A stretch of DNA of 64,000 nt. Source: Corticium candelabrum (taxonomy: Eukaryota; Porifera; Homoscleromorpha; Homosclerophorida; Plakinidae). The DNA lies in the NCBI RefSeq assembly GCF_963422355.1, contig NC_085105.1:1006001-1070000 (forward strand), written 5' to 3'. Below, one piece after another: positions 1 through 36,194 of this stretch. The notes below the pieces were generated by a model that made no database searches, was not told the origin of the DNA, and saw nothing but the letters and a program-made list of their open reading frames with translations. Every line of letters begins with the position of its first letter. Positions within the stretch are counted from its first letter, which is position 1. The position numbers were made by a program, and so were the translations under genes.

Positions 1-50
1 TTTGCGTCATCATCACGAGATCTATAAAGCTAGACATTGCTCATTTACAG

Positions 51-440
51 GCGTACGGCTATCCAAGAGTGTACAGGAGGATATTAGAGTACAGCAAAAT
101 GTCAATCAGAGATCAAAATAGACGGAAAGGGCTGCAGCGAAGCGTCAAATACGTATTCCGATTGCCGAATAGATCACTGGGACCTCTAATCTGGTGTGTG
201 ACTCATGAGTGCGTCAGAATCCGCTCTGACTCATTTCTGTCGTTTGAATTGCAGGGGACAGAAGTACCAATCAAGAGGGCTGTAGATACATCAGACATCC
301 GACGTAGAAAACAAGTGAACGAGATTTTTATGCAACTGATAGACGCGTGCAGCAGACCTACTGTAGTGCAATATTTGGTAGAGCAGAGGTGTTGTGTTCA
401 TGATTTAGAGAGCTTTCAAATGCATAGTGTACATAAATGA
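51..440 (+). CDS. Unrecognised gene, last two exons (partial)
   Basis: The reading frame is open from about 51 to a stop at 438-440. An acceptor-like site (ttacag) ends at 50. A 60-bp GT-AG intron candidate lies at 195-254; because its length is a multiple of three, the frame is open with or without it. The spliced product would be a basic stretch rich in Arg/Lys followed by a helical segment ending MHSVHK. I recognise no family and no catalytic motif. It is read as the 3' end of a gene that begins left of the window. It lies tail-to-tail with XPG, about 500 bp away. It could be a chance ORF. Confidence 0.3.
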   Translation, partial: AYGYPRVYRRILEYSKMSIRDQNRRKGLQRSVKYVFRLPNRSLGPLIWCVTHECVRIRSDSFLSFELQGTEVPIKRAVDTSDIRRRKQVNEIFMQLIDACSRPTVVQYLVEQRCCVHDLESFQMHSVHK

Positions 441-939
441 GACAAGCGCACTAAGCGTGACAAACAAGGTGATTGATTCAGCCATGGCTACAAACTTGCT
501 GATAGGTACGCAGGAGAGAAAACTAATGCCTTAAGTCTCCATAGTCCCCAGATTAAACTAATCCTTTGCAGGCCGCAGACCCTGAAGGGAATGGGTATGT
601 ACTCATGGACAGGGACAAGCGCCCCGAACATGCAATGCAGTTTAAGTGCTGCCATGGTCACTTTAGAAAGGTGTAACGTGTCACTGCATGCATGAGTGCG
701 GTTGGTACAGTGTTAAGTTAAGTGTACACCTCTGTTTCAAAGCCAACTATTGAACTCTTATTTTTGGACAGTCCCTGAGTTCAGTAGTACTGAAATTTGC
801 ATTTCCATTTGGAAAGAGGAAGAGGTTACAGTTGCATAGTAGACATGTAGCCTATGGATACATTCCAGCTATGTCCAGCTAAACCCATGCAGTTAGTACC
901 TCATGCTGCAAGCTCGTTCTCCACATTATATTGTAGTGT
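441..939. other. Intergenic, tail-to-tail gap
   Basis: No coding signal was seen on either strand. It lies between the 3' end of the unrecognised plus-strand gene and the 3' end of XPG and should hold both 3' UTRs. No repeat was recognised. Confidence 0.5.
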
Positions 940-3900
940 TCAATCTGCATCTGCTCCCTTCTTTCCATGTGCTCTGCTTTTCTTATCTCCTCGTCTAGTA
1001 GTTGTGCTTTTATCTGGGTTAGATCGCTTTGATGGTCTTGTTGTTGTTTGCCGTTTGTTTGCACCAGATCCACGTTTCCCTCTTCCTCTGGTCATGCGAC
1101 TTAAATTGATTCTAGCACTAGTCCTACCATTAGCACTTGCTCCCAATGACTCAGGCAATGTTCTGTCCTGTTTGCCGTCTTGCGAAAGACCTGCTGATTT
1201 CTTAGCAGCAATTTCAAAGTCACTGGAATCACTACTTGACTGAGAAGATGGAGCTATTTTGGCAATTGCTTGTTGAAGACGCTTGCTTTTGATTTTCCCT
1301 TTTTTAGGAGAAAGACGAGAAAAATAACAAGTAATGCTTGGCTGAATCTATTGCACAACCAGCTAAACACAATTACCACACACAAAATGTACATTCTAAA
1401 ACCATTCACACCTCCATTTTGTTCAGTTGCTGCATGACCGGAAGAAGCAATTGATCAACTTGTTTCTTGGTCCAGTTGAATGAATTTGCTGCAAAGCTAA
1501 ATTGATGTTTATAATACTGTAACATGTCTCTTGCTAGATGTTGCCATACTCTCTAAGGCTATCAAGATCAGGCATTGCCCATTGAAAGGGTTCCCTTGAC
1601 TCATCAACTGTTGGAGCTACGTATGCCCGTCGAACTGCAGGGTCAGGAAATGACCGAGGGAGATCTAGCATTCGCTGTGACAGAAAATACAAAACTATAA
1701 TCATTACAGAGACACAAAGCTAATATCTGCACAATAACATCACAAATTACTCTGTACACACATAACCTCTACTACGTATTTAGCTGAAATCTAATCGTCA
1801 GTTAATGTTCTAGTTTCAGTAGCTAGCCTGCCCTTTGTCCCTTGTTTGTTTTACACATCTTTTAAGGCTGTGCAACTCTTTAAAAGCTACATTATAGTAA
1901 AATATGTCCATAGATTCAAAGAAAATTAGAGTTGATTATGCTAGTCAATACAATTATTGAGGGTACAGTGTAGTAGTGCAAGCTGCTGCATGTTTACATT
2001 TCATAGCATTTTCATACTATGCATACCATAAGTTTCTCTAGTCTTGATTCTTTAGTTGCAATACCATGACCAGCATTGGCTTTCTCCCACCATTCCCTAC
2101 AACATGAAAACAAATGTTGCCACAAGGAGGCACAAGCTGTATTTGCTAGCTTACTTGAAATTAACTAACCAATCATCAGTACCACTAAAATAGCTTAGTA
2201 TTTCCATAGCAGCCACCGTGCCAACACCTGTCAAGAACCAATAGAAAACAATGCACCACCAACAATCAACTTCAATAACCTTGTATGCCAGGTGTATAAT
2301 CACTCCCAAGAAGAAAAGCAAGATCAATCATCTTTTGTCGATCTAAACCTAACAACACCACATCTGTCCATAAGCATACAACAAAGCGGTAGTAGCAATC
2401 AATAAATTTAATTGATAATCAATAACTATTGCTCGCATTCATCTCTGTTTATCCATCTAATTTTTAATTCCAAAACTACTCCTGAACTCAGACAATAATA
2501 AGACTTCACATAATCTGGCATTTGGCAGTGACAGTCTTTCCTCACTGTAGTTTTGTCTATACCATTGCACGTGTGAAAGGATATTTACATTTGTCATTGT
2601 GCAGCTGTCTCTACCATTAAGTTGTCTGTTATCAAGTAAATGTTCTGTGAATTTGCAAGTTACCAATTTTACCAAGAACAGAATAGATGTCTTCAGTTCT
2701 GTAAACTTCAGCATATTTGTTCTGATTAAACAAGTTCTTGAACACTCGTTTCCCACCAACCAGAAAAATGTCACTGTCGTCTGTTATTGTTCCCTCTGTT
2801 TGTTCAGTCTCATCCAGCCATGCACACTGAGCTTCAGCTTCCATGGGAGCTTGTATGTAGGGAACACCAAACAAACGAAGCAGCTCCTGTAACAAAATTT
2901 TCATGTTAAAAGACTTGACAATGATGAAATCAAAAAATAGAAGCTGACCATGCCATCTGCATACATTTGATTGGTTACTTCAGCAGCATGCCGTTCATAC
3001 TGAGCTTTCTCCTTTTGTAGTAACGTTTGTTCAACTGCCAAGCAGTCTTCCATGGCATCAATATCCTATGCATATAAGGCAATATGACCACCAGTTCATA
3101 GGTTTTGTTAGCGAAGCTGCTTGTGTTTTAAGAAGCGATGTGTTAATAGTTAATAGTAAATCATAAGTGTTGCTGTTGCAAGTCTGCCTGCTGCCTGTTT
3201 GTCCATCTGCCTGTCTCACTCACTCATTCATTCATTCATTCATTCATCAACTTATGCAAATTGCTGTGTATCACATTCACATGTAGTATTCCAAACATAC
3301 GTTTGCTAGATCAATCTCTGTTGCAACATCCTGAATGTCTGTAACTCTGCTGTCATGGCACTCATGGTCCTGATCACTAAACAAGTCATCTTTTCTGTCA
3401 GCCATCTGCTCACTACAACTTGCTGGCTGTCCTAAACCAGCCTTGACAGCGACACTATTGGATGTCAAACTGTTGTCCACAACGTTTGTGTCCCTCTTCA
3501 TACAAGTGTCACCCTTTTCAATGTCCCCTGTATTTCCTTCAGCAACATCAACCTTATTTTGAAACACTGAGAGAGGAAATAAGTTGCTAGCCATGACTAC
3601 TCGTTCCTCAGTTGTGTTATGTTTTGCTTCATCATCATTGATGTCACTAGGAACATCAATAAACTCATCACTACTTGTTGAAGCATCACTATGACGTGAT
3701 TGTGTGTTCTCTCCATCTTTAGTCACCACATGAAGCTGTTGATGTTCTCTGGCTGTGACAACATGCGCTTCACCACTACCGTGTCTGCTGGTAACAGAGG
3801 ATGTCTCTTGCCTATCAGTTTCCACAGCAGAAATGAATTCCATTGAGACAGTTGCACTCTGTGCAGATAATTCGGATGTTACTGATATTTGCCTCTCTGT

Positions 3901-6004
3901 TCCAATTTCTACATTACATAGCCGAGAGTTGTCAAGTTCTGTGTTTTCTATGCATTGACTTACAGGCTCCTGGTGCAATAGAGGTCTCTCTTGTTGCAGA
4001 CTGTCTGTCCTTTGGTTACTTTTTGTTTGAAAGTCTAATTTTCTTTTGGCCACAGTTTCTATATTATTTCTATCATCTTCTGCGACTGAGTTTAAAACTG
4101 TAATTGAATCATTTGTTTCTTCCTTTTGCACCAATTCAAATGCTCGATCAGACTCGGATTCAGGTTGTGACTCTTGTGACTCTTCTCTACTTGACATTCC
4201 ACTTCCTTTGACAAGAATAAAATGAGCTAAATCTTCAGATACAACACGTTTGCTGATGATTTCCTCATCCCCTTGTCTACTGTTAGCAAACACCAAACTA
4301 GATGAAACTCTTGACTGACAAGAGTTCATCAACTTTCTCACTGCTTCAAGCTGCTGTGTTAACTTCCCACGATACAGCAACCTGTCCAGTTGAAAGTCAG
4401 AAAAGTTGTCTGATTCCTAACACAAAGATTACAATTAATTAAAATAATCTATTATTAAATAATTAACTAGTATATTAAACCTGAGGCATTTGTAAGTGTT
4501 GGTTCCAACGATTAACTTTGTAGTTGTTCTGAATGGCAATGATCAGTTCATGTTGTATCTCCAATGGAAGTGCTTTGAAGGAAGAAGAATTGACATCAAT
4601 CCTGTTCAAGTCTTGCAAAGGTAGCTGTAAAACACACAGTGAGTGGTAATAAATAATTTCCTAATATATATATATATATATGTATGTATGTATGTATGCA
4701 TATAGGATATTATATGCATACTGTAGAAAGCATATGTTAGTATAAACTGACAAACCAAAAAAATCAAGAATGACAATCTATCTATGCATATCAAGATCTT
4801 GGAAAATCTAATATTATCACCTCATTCATTAATTCATTTGGATCCACAGCCATCACCCCTTCATCAGAATCATTATTATTTGATCTGCATCATGTGAACA
4901 CACTCATGACCTCGTCAATACTAAACATCACTTAAAATACGAGTCTTATAAGTCTACCAACTTGCCTTAATGGATCTTGCTCAACCGACGGAAGGGAAGG
5001 CAATTCAAACACATCTTTTCCCTTTGATGGTCTTTTTGATGTCAATGACACATTAGTTTTCTTTTTCCTGTCACTGCAAAGATAAATTCAGTGTTTCTTA
5101 TTGAAGGACACATCTTAAGCTACGTCTGCTTGCCTTCCACTGGCTGTCTCCAATGCTTTACTTCTTACGTAATTCATCAACAACTTCTCTTGAACTCGTT
5201 GTTTCCCTCTGTAAGAATCACCTCGTCGTAATCGTCGTAGTGCCTACAATATTTTCGTGTCTATTTACCAAGCATTGGAAAGGCATCTAGATTCTCTGTT
5301 CCAGCTACAATTGCTGATGTTCTTTCTGATTACTTATTGCAATCTTAATTTGTCAAGACAGTATAAAACTAAAGCTAATGCCACAAGTTAAGATCGAATT
5401 TACTAAAATTACAGTACAATACAAATTAAGATCAAATTAAAAGCAATTGATATCAAGTCAGAATTGATTAGATAGCTCATTGACGGTGTATATTTTCTGA
5501 CGCTTTGCATAACGTCACTAGAAACTGTATAAAAAGATCTGATCATAGATGGAAATATTTGCTCAGACCAGTACATCACATGCACACGCTATCTAAGTTT
5601 AGATAGACATGATTAAAAGTCTAGTACGTTACCTTTCCTACAAACATTAACCTTGATGTCTGTCTGTTCTGTGTTTGTCACTCACCATTGTCTGTTGCTT
5701 CAAGGCTGGAACTCCACCGTCGAACACAAAAACAGGCTTAATACGAAAGAATAGCAGCTTACAAATGCGATTGAAAAGACCGATCAGATGACCATTATTC
5801 ACAGGTGTACCATCACTGCCCACCATTCCGTGCACAAACTGATGCAGCCAAAGGCTGATGTCTAGCACGTACCATTGACCAACAACAGTAAACAGATACC
5901 CAATAATTATTCTTACCAACAGCAAGTACTTTGCCTTCGAGAGACTCTAAAGTAGTAGATTGTCCAGCGGACTCCAAGAGCTGCCACAAACCGTGCACAC
6001 CCAT
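940..6004 (-). CDS. ERCC5: XPG/ERCC5 structure-specific DNA repair endonuclease
   Basis: XPG makes the 3' incision in nucleotide excision repair in the nucleus. The start is [11 protein letters not shown] at 6004, the invariant XPG N-terminus. Exon 1 (5917-6004) joins exon 2 (5686-5861) inside the Asp codon of DISLWLHQ. Exon 2 ends after the FVFDGG block. A long acidic spacer follows (about 3277-4620), including the family motif [15 protein letters not shown]. The XPG-I block at about 2640-2900 shows [10 protein letters not shown] and [13 protein letters not shown], and GSDYTPGI is at about 2290-2350. Downstream exons (about 2040, 1550-1675, 1410-1500) match the conserved EWW and FPDPAV regions. 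The C-terminus is a Lys/Arg-rich tail ([18 protein letters not shown]) fitting a nuclear signal, with a TGA stop at 940-942. All metal-binding acidic residues I can place are present. Small exons in the spacer were not all delimited. Confidence 0.93.
2632..2904 (-). other. ERCC5: XPG-I catalytic domain exon
   Basis: This exon of the XPG gene carries the second half of the split nuclease active site. [20 protein letters not shown] supplies the conserved Glu residues, and [13 protein letters not shown] supplies the paired Asp residues. The upstream exon at about 2945-3065 encodes the helix that leads into it. The block is nearly collinear with vertebrate XPG. Confidence 0.9.
3226..3247. repeat. 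(ATTC)n microsatellite
   Basis: About five tandem ATTC units lie in an XPG intron. Confidence 0.8.
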
Positions 6005-6336
6005 ATCGTAAGTTAAAGCGCGCTACAAGGCGAAAGCCGAAAACAGAGCCGGCTAGCGCACAATGTCTTCCGGTACAAGTGCGTTAGCAAGCGAACCTAT
6101 GTGACTGCGTTACGACACCGTATCAACAAACTTGAAAGCCGTATGGCTCTGCGTATCAAGCTAGCCTCGAAGTTCCAGACCGTCGCCCAAAAGAAATCTA
6201 CAGCTTGGTTTGAGTCGAAATCCGTCTGTCTGTCAACACAAGCATCACTAGATCTAAAAATTTTTAGACGCCACTGCAAGTTGTAAGTGTCCACAAGGTG
6301 TCGCAAAAACAGAAAAGGACTATATTTTAATTAAGA

Positions 6337-6387
<51 letters not shown>

Positions 6388-6410
6388 CACACACACACAC
6401 ACACACACAC

Positions 6411-6478
<68 letters not shown>

Positions 6479-6965
6479 ATTGCTTGCCTAGCTATGATAT
6501 TACATGCATACGACTTACCTAGCGTGTACAGTAAACGATTGTGTAAAGTCGCATAGCATGCAGAACAACTAGACTGACTCAGACTGCAAGGCTCATTCTT
6601 ACTGCATGCTGTAAGTAATAAATTACTTTAGTATCTAGATTAAGTTAATTAATTTGAAGCTGAGTGTGACTCTAGCAAAAAAATCTACTGCTTTCACGCC
6701 TACCTCATGATCATGTGCAAATTTGACAACCATCTGTGTTTGTACATGTTTGAAGTCGATCTACGGTTGTAGAACATGCCTACGTGCACGTGTGTGTGTG
6801 TGGTAGCTACGTTGCCTGTCATGATCGGATGTTGCTAAAGACAGTACAGTCTACAGGAAAGAGCCGGTTAGACGTGCAATCCGCCCTCTGGATGACCTCC
6901 AAGTCGAACACTCATCCGGGTCTCACCAGACAGCTGGATTACAGTAGGCGAAGTTCGAACTCAAT
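6005..6965. promoter_or_regulatory. Divergent intergenic region between XPG and the IRS-like gene
   Basis: About 960 bp separate two divergent start codons, so both promoters are expected here. It contains a long interrupted CA microsatellite at 6342-6477. Short ORFs at 6101-6286 and 6784-6969 show no family resemblance, and the latter overlaps the adaptor start in another frame. No TATA box or other core element was assigned. Confidence 0.4.
6342..6477. repeat. (CA)n microsatellite, interrupted
   Basis: About 130 bp of CA dinucleotide repeat with CAA interruptions lie in the shared XPG/adaptor upstream region. An alternating purine-pyrimidine tract of this kind can adopt Z-DNA. Confidence 0.95.
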
Positions 6966-8598
6966 ATGACTGCACTGGAGGCTTCAAGCGATGTCAGAAT
7001 TGTGATAAAGAAAGGCTTTCTAAGCAAGTCCTCACGTGGTGTAAGCTAGCTACTGTTTAGTAGTTTTCCATGCCTAGAGCTAACCGCATGTCGTGTGTAA
7101 GCTGGATTGCAATAAGGCACGCACTTACCGCATTTGGGGCTGTTAGCATAATATCTAAGTTTTCTTTCAGTGTTGTGGGTGGGTCAATGTACTAATCGGT
7201 TTTGTGTGTATCTAGACAAGTTTGATGGGGAACCACTACTGGAGGTCGCGGTTTTTCTCACTGGAAGCTCGCTATCCTTGCAACGCAGTACCGGGACCAG
7301 GTAAGATATCGCAGATTGCACTCACGTTGAAGTCGTTAGGATCTACATGCTGAATGAATGACGGGGCGATTGTGGTTTGCCATGCTGGTCCACTACACGT
7401 TTACTTACACGTTTACTAGACGGACAGCCATGACGTAGTGCAGACGAACATGTGACAATTTTGTATTGGTTTGTACTTTCGTGTTTTGAAGGAAACACCT
7501 TAATTAAATTATTTAACTTGAATTTTTGGTACAGTAATGTCTGTTCTTCAAATTGATGTTAACTTATTATCAGCCTGGTTCAGAGACAATTTGATGATGC
7601 TAAATGGAAAGAAATCGAAATTGGTTCTATTTTGAAAATTTCGTGATACAATTGATCGTTCTTCTTTATTAATTACTGTGGATGACGTTGCTCTCAAACC
7701 AGTAGACTCTGCAAAATATCTGGGTGTTATTTTCGATCACCATCTGAATTGGCGTCCCCATTTGAGTTCCGCTGTGAAGGAAAGTTGCGCGAAAATTAGG
7801 CGTTTTATACAGGTCATTCAAATTACTCAATGTTCCTGCTCGTGTGGCGTTTGTGCGATCGATTATTCAACTGGATTTTGACTACTGTTCTTCTATTTGG
7901 AATGATGGTTCTGCTGGTATTTCGGCTAAGCTTCAGAGAATTGAAAGAGATGTCTACGAGTCCTCGATGGTCGTCATGGTAGGGAGGCTATTGGTGATAT
8001 TTCACCTATACTTGCAAAAATGGCCTGAGCACCTGCAAGACACGTCTGCTTTCTACTTAGGATCTCTAGCTCATCGCTGTTTCTATTCGCTGGCTCCCAG
8101 CAAAATTTGTTTTTGATTCGAGAAGGCAGACATTAGCAGCATGTATGACACGCGTCTCTCAGCGTCAGTAGTCATCCTCTCATGGTCGCACACTGAAGCC
8201 CTGCGCCGTACCTTCTTCTATCGGGCCCAGTGTTTCTGGAACTCGCTCCTTTCCTCATTGAGAACAATTTCAAATAGAGTAGTGTTTAGATATCGCCTAA
8301 GGAAATATATCTGTATGCTTGATTAGATTTAGCGTAGTTAATAGTGTAAATAGTTTCTTGTAAGCACGGTTTTCGGAAGATCGGCCACTGTGTCGAGGGA
8401 TTCCCGTCGTAAAATAAAGTCTCAATCAATCAATCAAAAATGCACACTACATCTAACTAGCACATCAGGGACGTTTAGCTATGTAATAACTATGTAATGA
8501 GCCTTAGGGTGTATGTAGTTTGTAATTGTCACGTGACTGAGCTATTTGCTTTAAAAATTAAGCATTTCCGGTGTGAGTAGCTGTGATTGTATGCTTAG

Positions 8599-8643
<45 letters not shown>

Positions 8644-10414
8644 ACGCGCGCACTGTAGCTATGTGTGTGACTACAAAAAAGCAATCATTTTCCCCAACTC
8701 ACTAAAATTGTAAGCGATAACCAAGACGACATGCCCCCTAGGTCTTAAATTCGATGATACCAGACAGTTTTAGCTGGCCACCTGTACAGTTGAGTTGATT
8801 GGTTTGATGTCTTCCTGTTGCAGAGCATCTTTCATTTCTGTACACCATCAAACATTCAGAACTTAAACAAATTGATCTGCAAAACTGCACTCCGGATGAT
8901 GTTGAAGTGGTAACAGAAGAGGAGTGTCAAGAATCAAGAGACACAAGAATTAGAAAAAGAGAACACTTGTTTGCTATCAATGGCGTGGAAGAAGGAAAAG
9001 GCCCCAGGAGATACTACCTGGAAGCAATCAATCACGAAGACATGATGTCATGGGTATGTAGGCTGAAGGAGTACCTTTCGAGAGGTATGCTAATTTTCAC
9101 TATGTTCTAAAATTAGTCAGTAGTGGTCTGATGCACTGCATCTTGTGCCATACCAGAGCTCCGTTGTGGTTTCTAGTGTATATGCCCTTTTGTATTGTAG
9201 ATCAATCATTTGCTGTGTATGTTGAACCAAATCAGGGCATACAAGCAGGCAATGCCTTGCTCACCTTTCGAGACAACTGCCTGGTTCTGCTAAGTGTGCT
9301 TGGCAATTTTCCACTGGGAGTGTGGCAACTGATAAAGCTGGTCTCGTTTGGTCTTGAAGGGCAAACATTGTGGTTTAACACTGAGCAAACAAGACCACCA
9401 ACAACTTTGCAAGAAATCAAGAACCTTACACTGTCTGACGTGGAAGACTACATCACTTTAGTAGTTGAATCTCAACATACAGGGCCGAGAATCATAAACA
9501 AATTGATTCAACTGATTCAAGACGGAATGAACAGAGCTGTGGTGATTAAGCGGGGACCAGGAATGGCATACACTGTAAAGGATGATAGAAGCAAGTTGGA
9601 AACATCTCAGATGGAAGCAAGTGAAGGAGCAAGTCACACGCAGTTAAAAATTCCAAAGCCAGTATACAGTAGGTGCTCTACAAGTGCTCCTACTTCTCCT
9701 TCGTTGGCTCATAAGAAGATGACATGTTTTGAGTGTGGAGACACTGTTGTACCATACCATGTAACCAATTTGTTAGTTAGAAGCAGGGCTTTGGACGACG
9801 AAATTGATCAGCAAATCAATAAGAGAATAGGTGTACAAAAGAAAATTCAACAGAAAAAGGCTGCATCATTGCCACGGCTAAGGAGAAAAGTTTCTCAAGT
9901 TTACTTCAGCAAGACAAGTAAAGCTGACACTGCTAGATTTGTTAGAAGACAAACAGGTATATACAATGCTGACCAAAAGAAAGGAGAGAGTACAGCAAAT
10001 GATGATAGTGATGTTGAAGATGATGACTATGACGACGAAGATGATGATGATGATGATGATGATGATTATGATGATTATGATGATAATAGACAAGCAAGAG
10101 AGACAGAGGAGGAAGACACAGATAATGATAAACATGAAAGAGAAAATGATGTCAAAGCAACACTACCAAGTAGCAGTGAGCATAGACAGTCCGTAGACTC
10201 TTCACTATCTCGGAAAATCAGCAGCTGCAGCAGTGAAGATTACACTCCAATGGCCCTAGTCCTTGATAATTTTGACAGCCCGCTGTCACATCCAGAAGAG
10301 GAAGACGCATCTAGTGAAAGCGATGAATACGTTAATATGAGCTTTGAAAGATCACCTAGTGCAAATGATAAAGAATACACAATGGATGAAATTAGAAATG
10401 GAATATCACAATGA
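6966..10414 (+). CDS. IRS/DOK-like adaptor: PH domain, PTB (IRS-type) domain, two YxxM motifs
   Basis: Four exons join in frame: 6966-7040, 7216-7300, 8824-9084 and 9201-10414, giving 544 residues. Residues about 12-139 form a PH domain (KKGFLSKSS at the start, HYWRSRFFSLEA, and a final EDMMSWVCRLKEYL helix with the PH Trp). Residues about 141-245 look like an IRS/PTB domain (a GNALLTFRDNCLVLL strand, LGVWQLIKLVSFG, LWFNTEQ, then a C-terminal helix). The tail has a Cys pair (CFECGD), a basic segment, a poly-Asp run and two tyrosine motifs, YTPM (Tyr488) and YVNM (Tyr517). YxxM is the docking site for the p85 SH2 domains of PI3K. Known IRS and DOK proteins share the PH-PTB order and are membrane-recruited receptor tyrosine kinase substrates. 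PH and motif calls are firm; the PTB call rests on pattern only. Intron 2 carries a LINE fragment. Confidence 0.72.
7540..8438 (+). pseudogene. Truncated LINE (non-LTR retrotransposon), reverse transcriptase 3' part
   Basis: This lies inside intron 2 of the adaptor gene, in the same orientation. The LINE RT thumb-region signature AWFRDNLMMLNGKKSKLVLF is followed by AKYLGVIFDHHLNWRPHL, then frameshifted blocks ending SLRTISNRVVFRYRLRKYI. An AATAAA lies at about 8413, and the 3' tail is a short AATC tandem repeat (8423-8438). Several frameshifts and stops show that it is dead and 5' truncated. The pattern fits the CR1/Jockey group; the exact clade is not resolved. Confidence 0.8.
8602..8642. 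repeat. (GT)n microsatellite
   Basis: About 20 GT units lie in intron 2 of the adaptor gene, downstream of the LINE tail. Confidence 0.95.
10018..10085 (+). repeat. In-frame (GAT)n tract coding poly-Asp
   Basis: An imperfect GAT/GAC trinucleotide repeat inside the adaptor exon 4 codes for a run of Asp with interspersed Tyr. It lies between the PTB domain and the YxxM motifs, in a low-complexity linker. Its length could vary between individuals. Confidence 0.85.
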
Positions 10415-11147
10415 CCTCTTCTCAATGTTTAAGAGTTGCTGATACAGGAAAATTGAGTGGCATTTCCATTTGTCCATACATCAATTGTATATAACCATAT
10501 TTAGTAATCAAGTAGCACCAACATGAGCAAAGAAGATACTTCTCCATATCTACATGTAGTATTGGTACTAACTACCGGTATTGGCACTGACTAGCACAGC
10601 TTACAGCTTCTAACGTACGTATAATTGTATATTCAATGATGGTACAGTGGCAATTCAGTAGAAAGAGGTCCAAATACATCATCCTGTTTGAACAGTCTGC
10701 AGCCAAGGTGGATCTGATCAGTAATTTTAAATGATCATGTGACCAAGGGTAGCCCAGTGTTGTTGTAAATTTGCAGTGTACATGCACACATTACAGAATA
10801 TGTACTTGCAGAGTAGTTTATTCAAAACTAGTAGAACTGGTTGGCTTTCTTTCTTGCTTCTATTTGACCTACTAAAAGAGGACAATTCTTAAGACTTCCA
10901 TTCATTTCCCCTCTCTCCAAAGTTCACTGTCCGTATTGAATTCTGACCCAATCATCTTTGTCTGTCTGACAATCGTACTCCTCAAACACAGTGGCAATAA
11001 TAACAAATGAATGGTAATGAAACGTATGCAAGTCCCCAACTCCATGAAATGCAACTGTAGTGTCATACAATAATACTACAGCATGTCACAAGCTAACTAG
11101 TTCAGACTACATCAAATACACACCACAGTGAAACCCACTAATACCAT
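10415..11147. other. Tail-to-tail gap between the adaptor and dynein genes
   Basis: This holds the 3' UTRs of two convergent genes. No coding signal or repeat family was recognised. Confidence 0.5.

Positions 11148-36194
<25,047 letters not shown>

Noticed and set aside
854..1243. 129-codon plus-strand ORF rich in Leu and Val
   Set aside because: Antisense shadow of the XPG C-terminal exon.
6101..6286. Short plus-strand ORF upstream of XPG
   Set aside because: 61 codons, no recognised motif, partly antisense to the likely promoter; probably chance.
9878..10135. Poly-Ile minus-strand ORF
   Set aside because: Antisense shadow of the poly-Asp coding tract of the adaptor gene.
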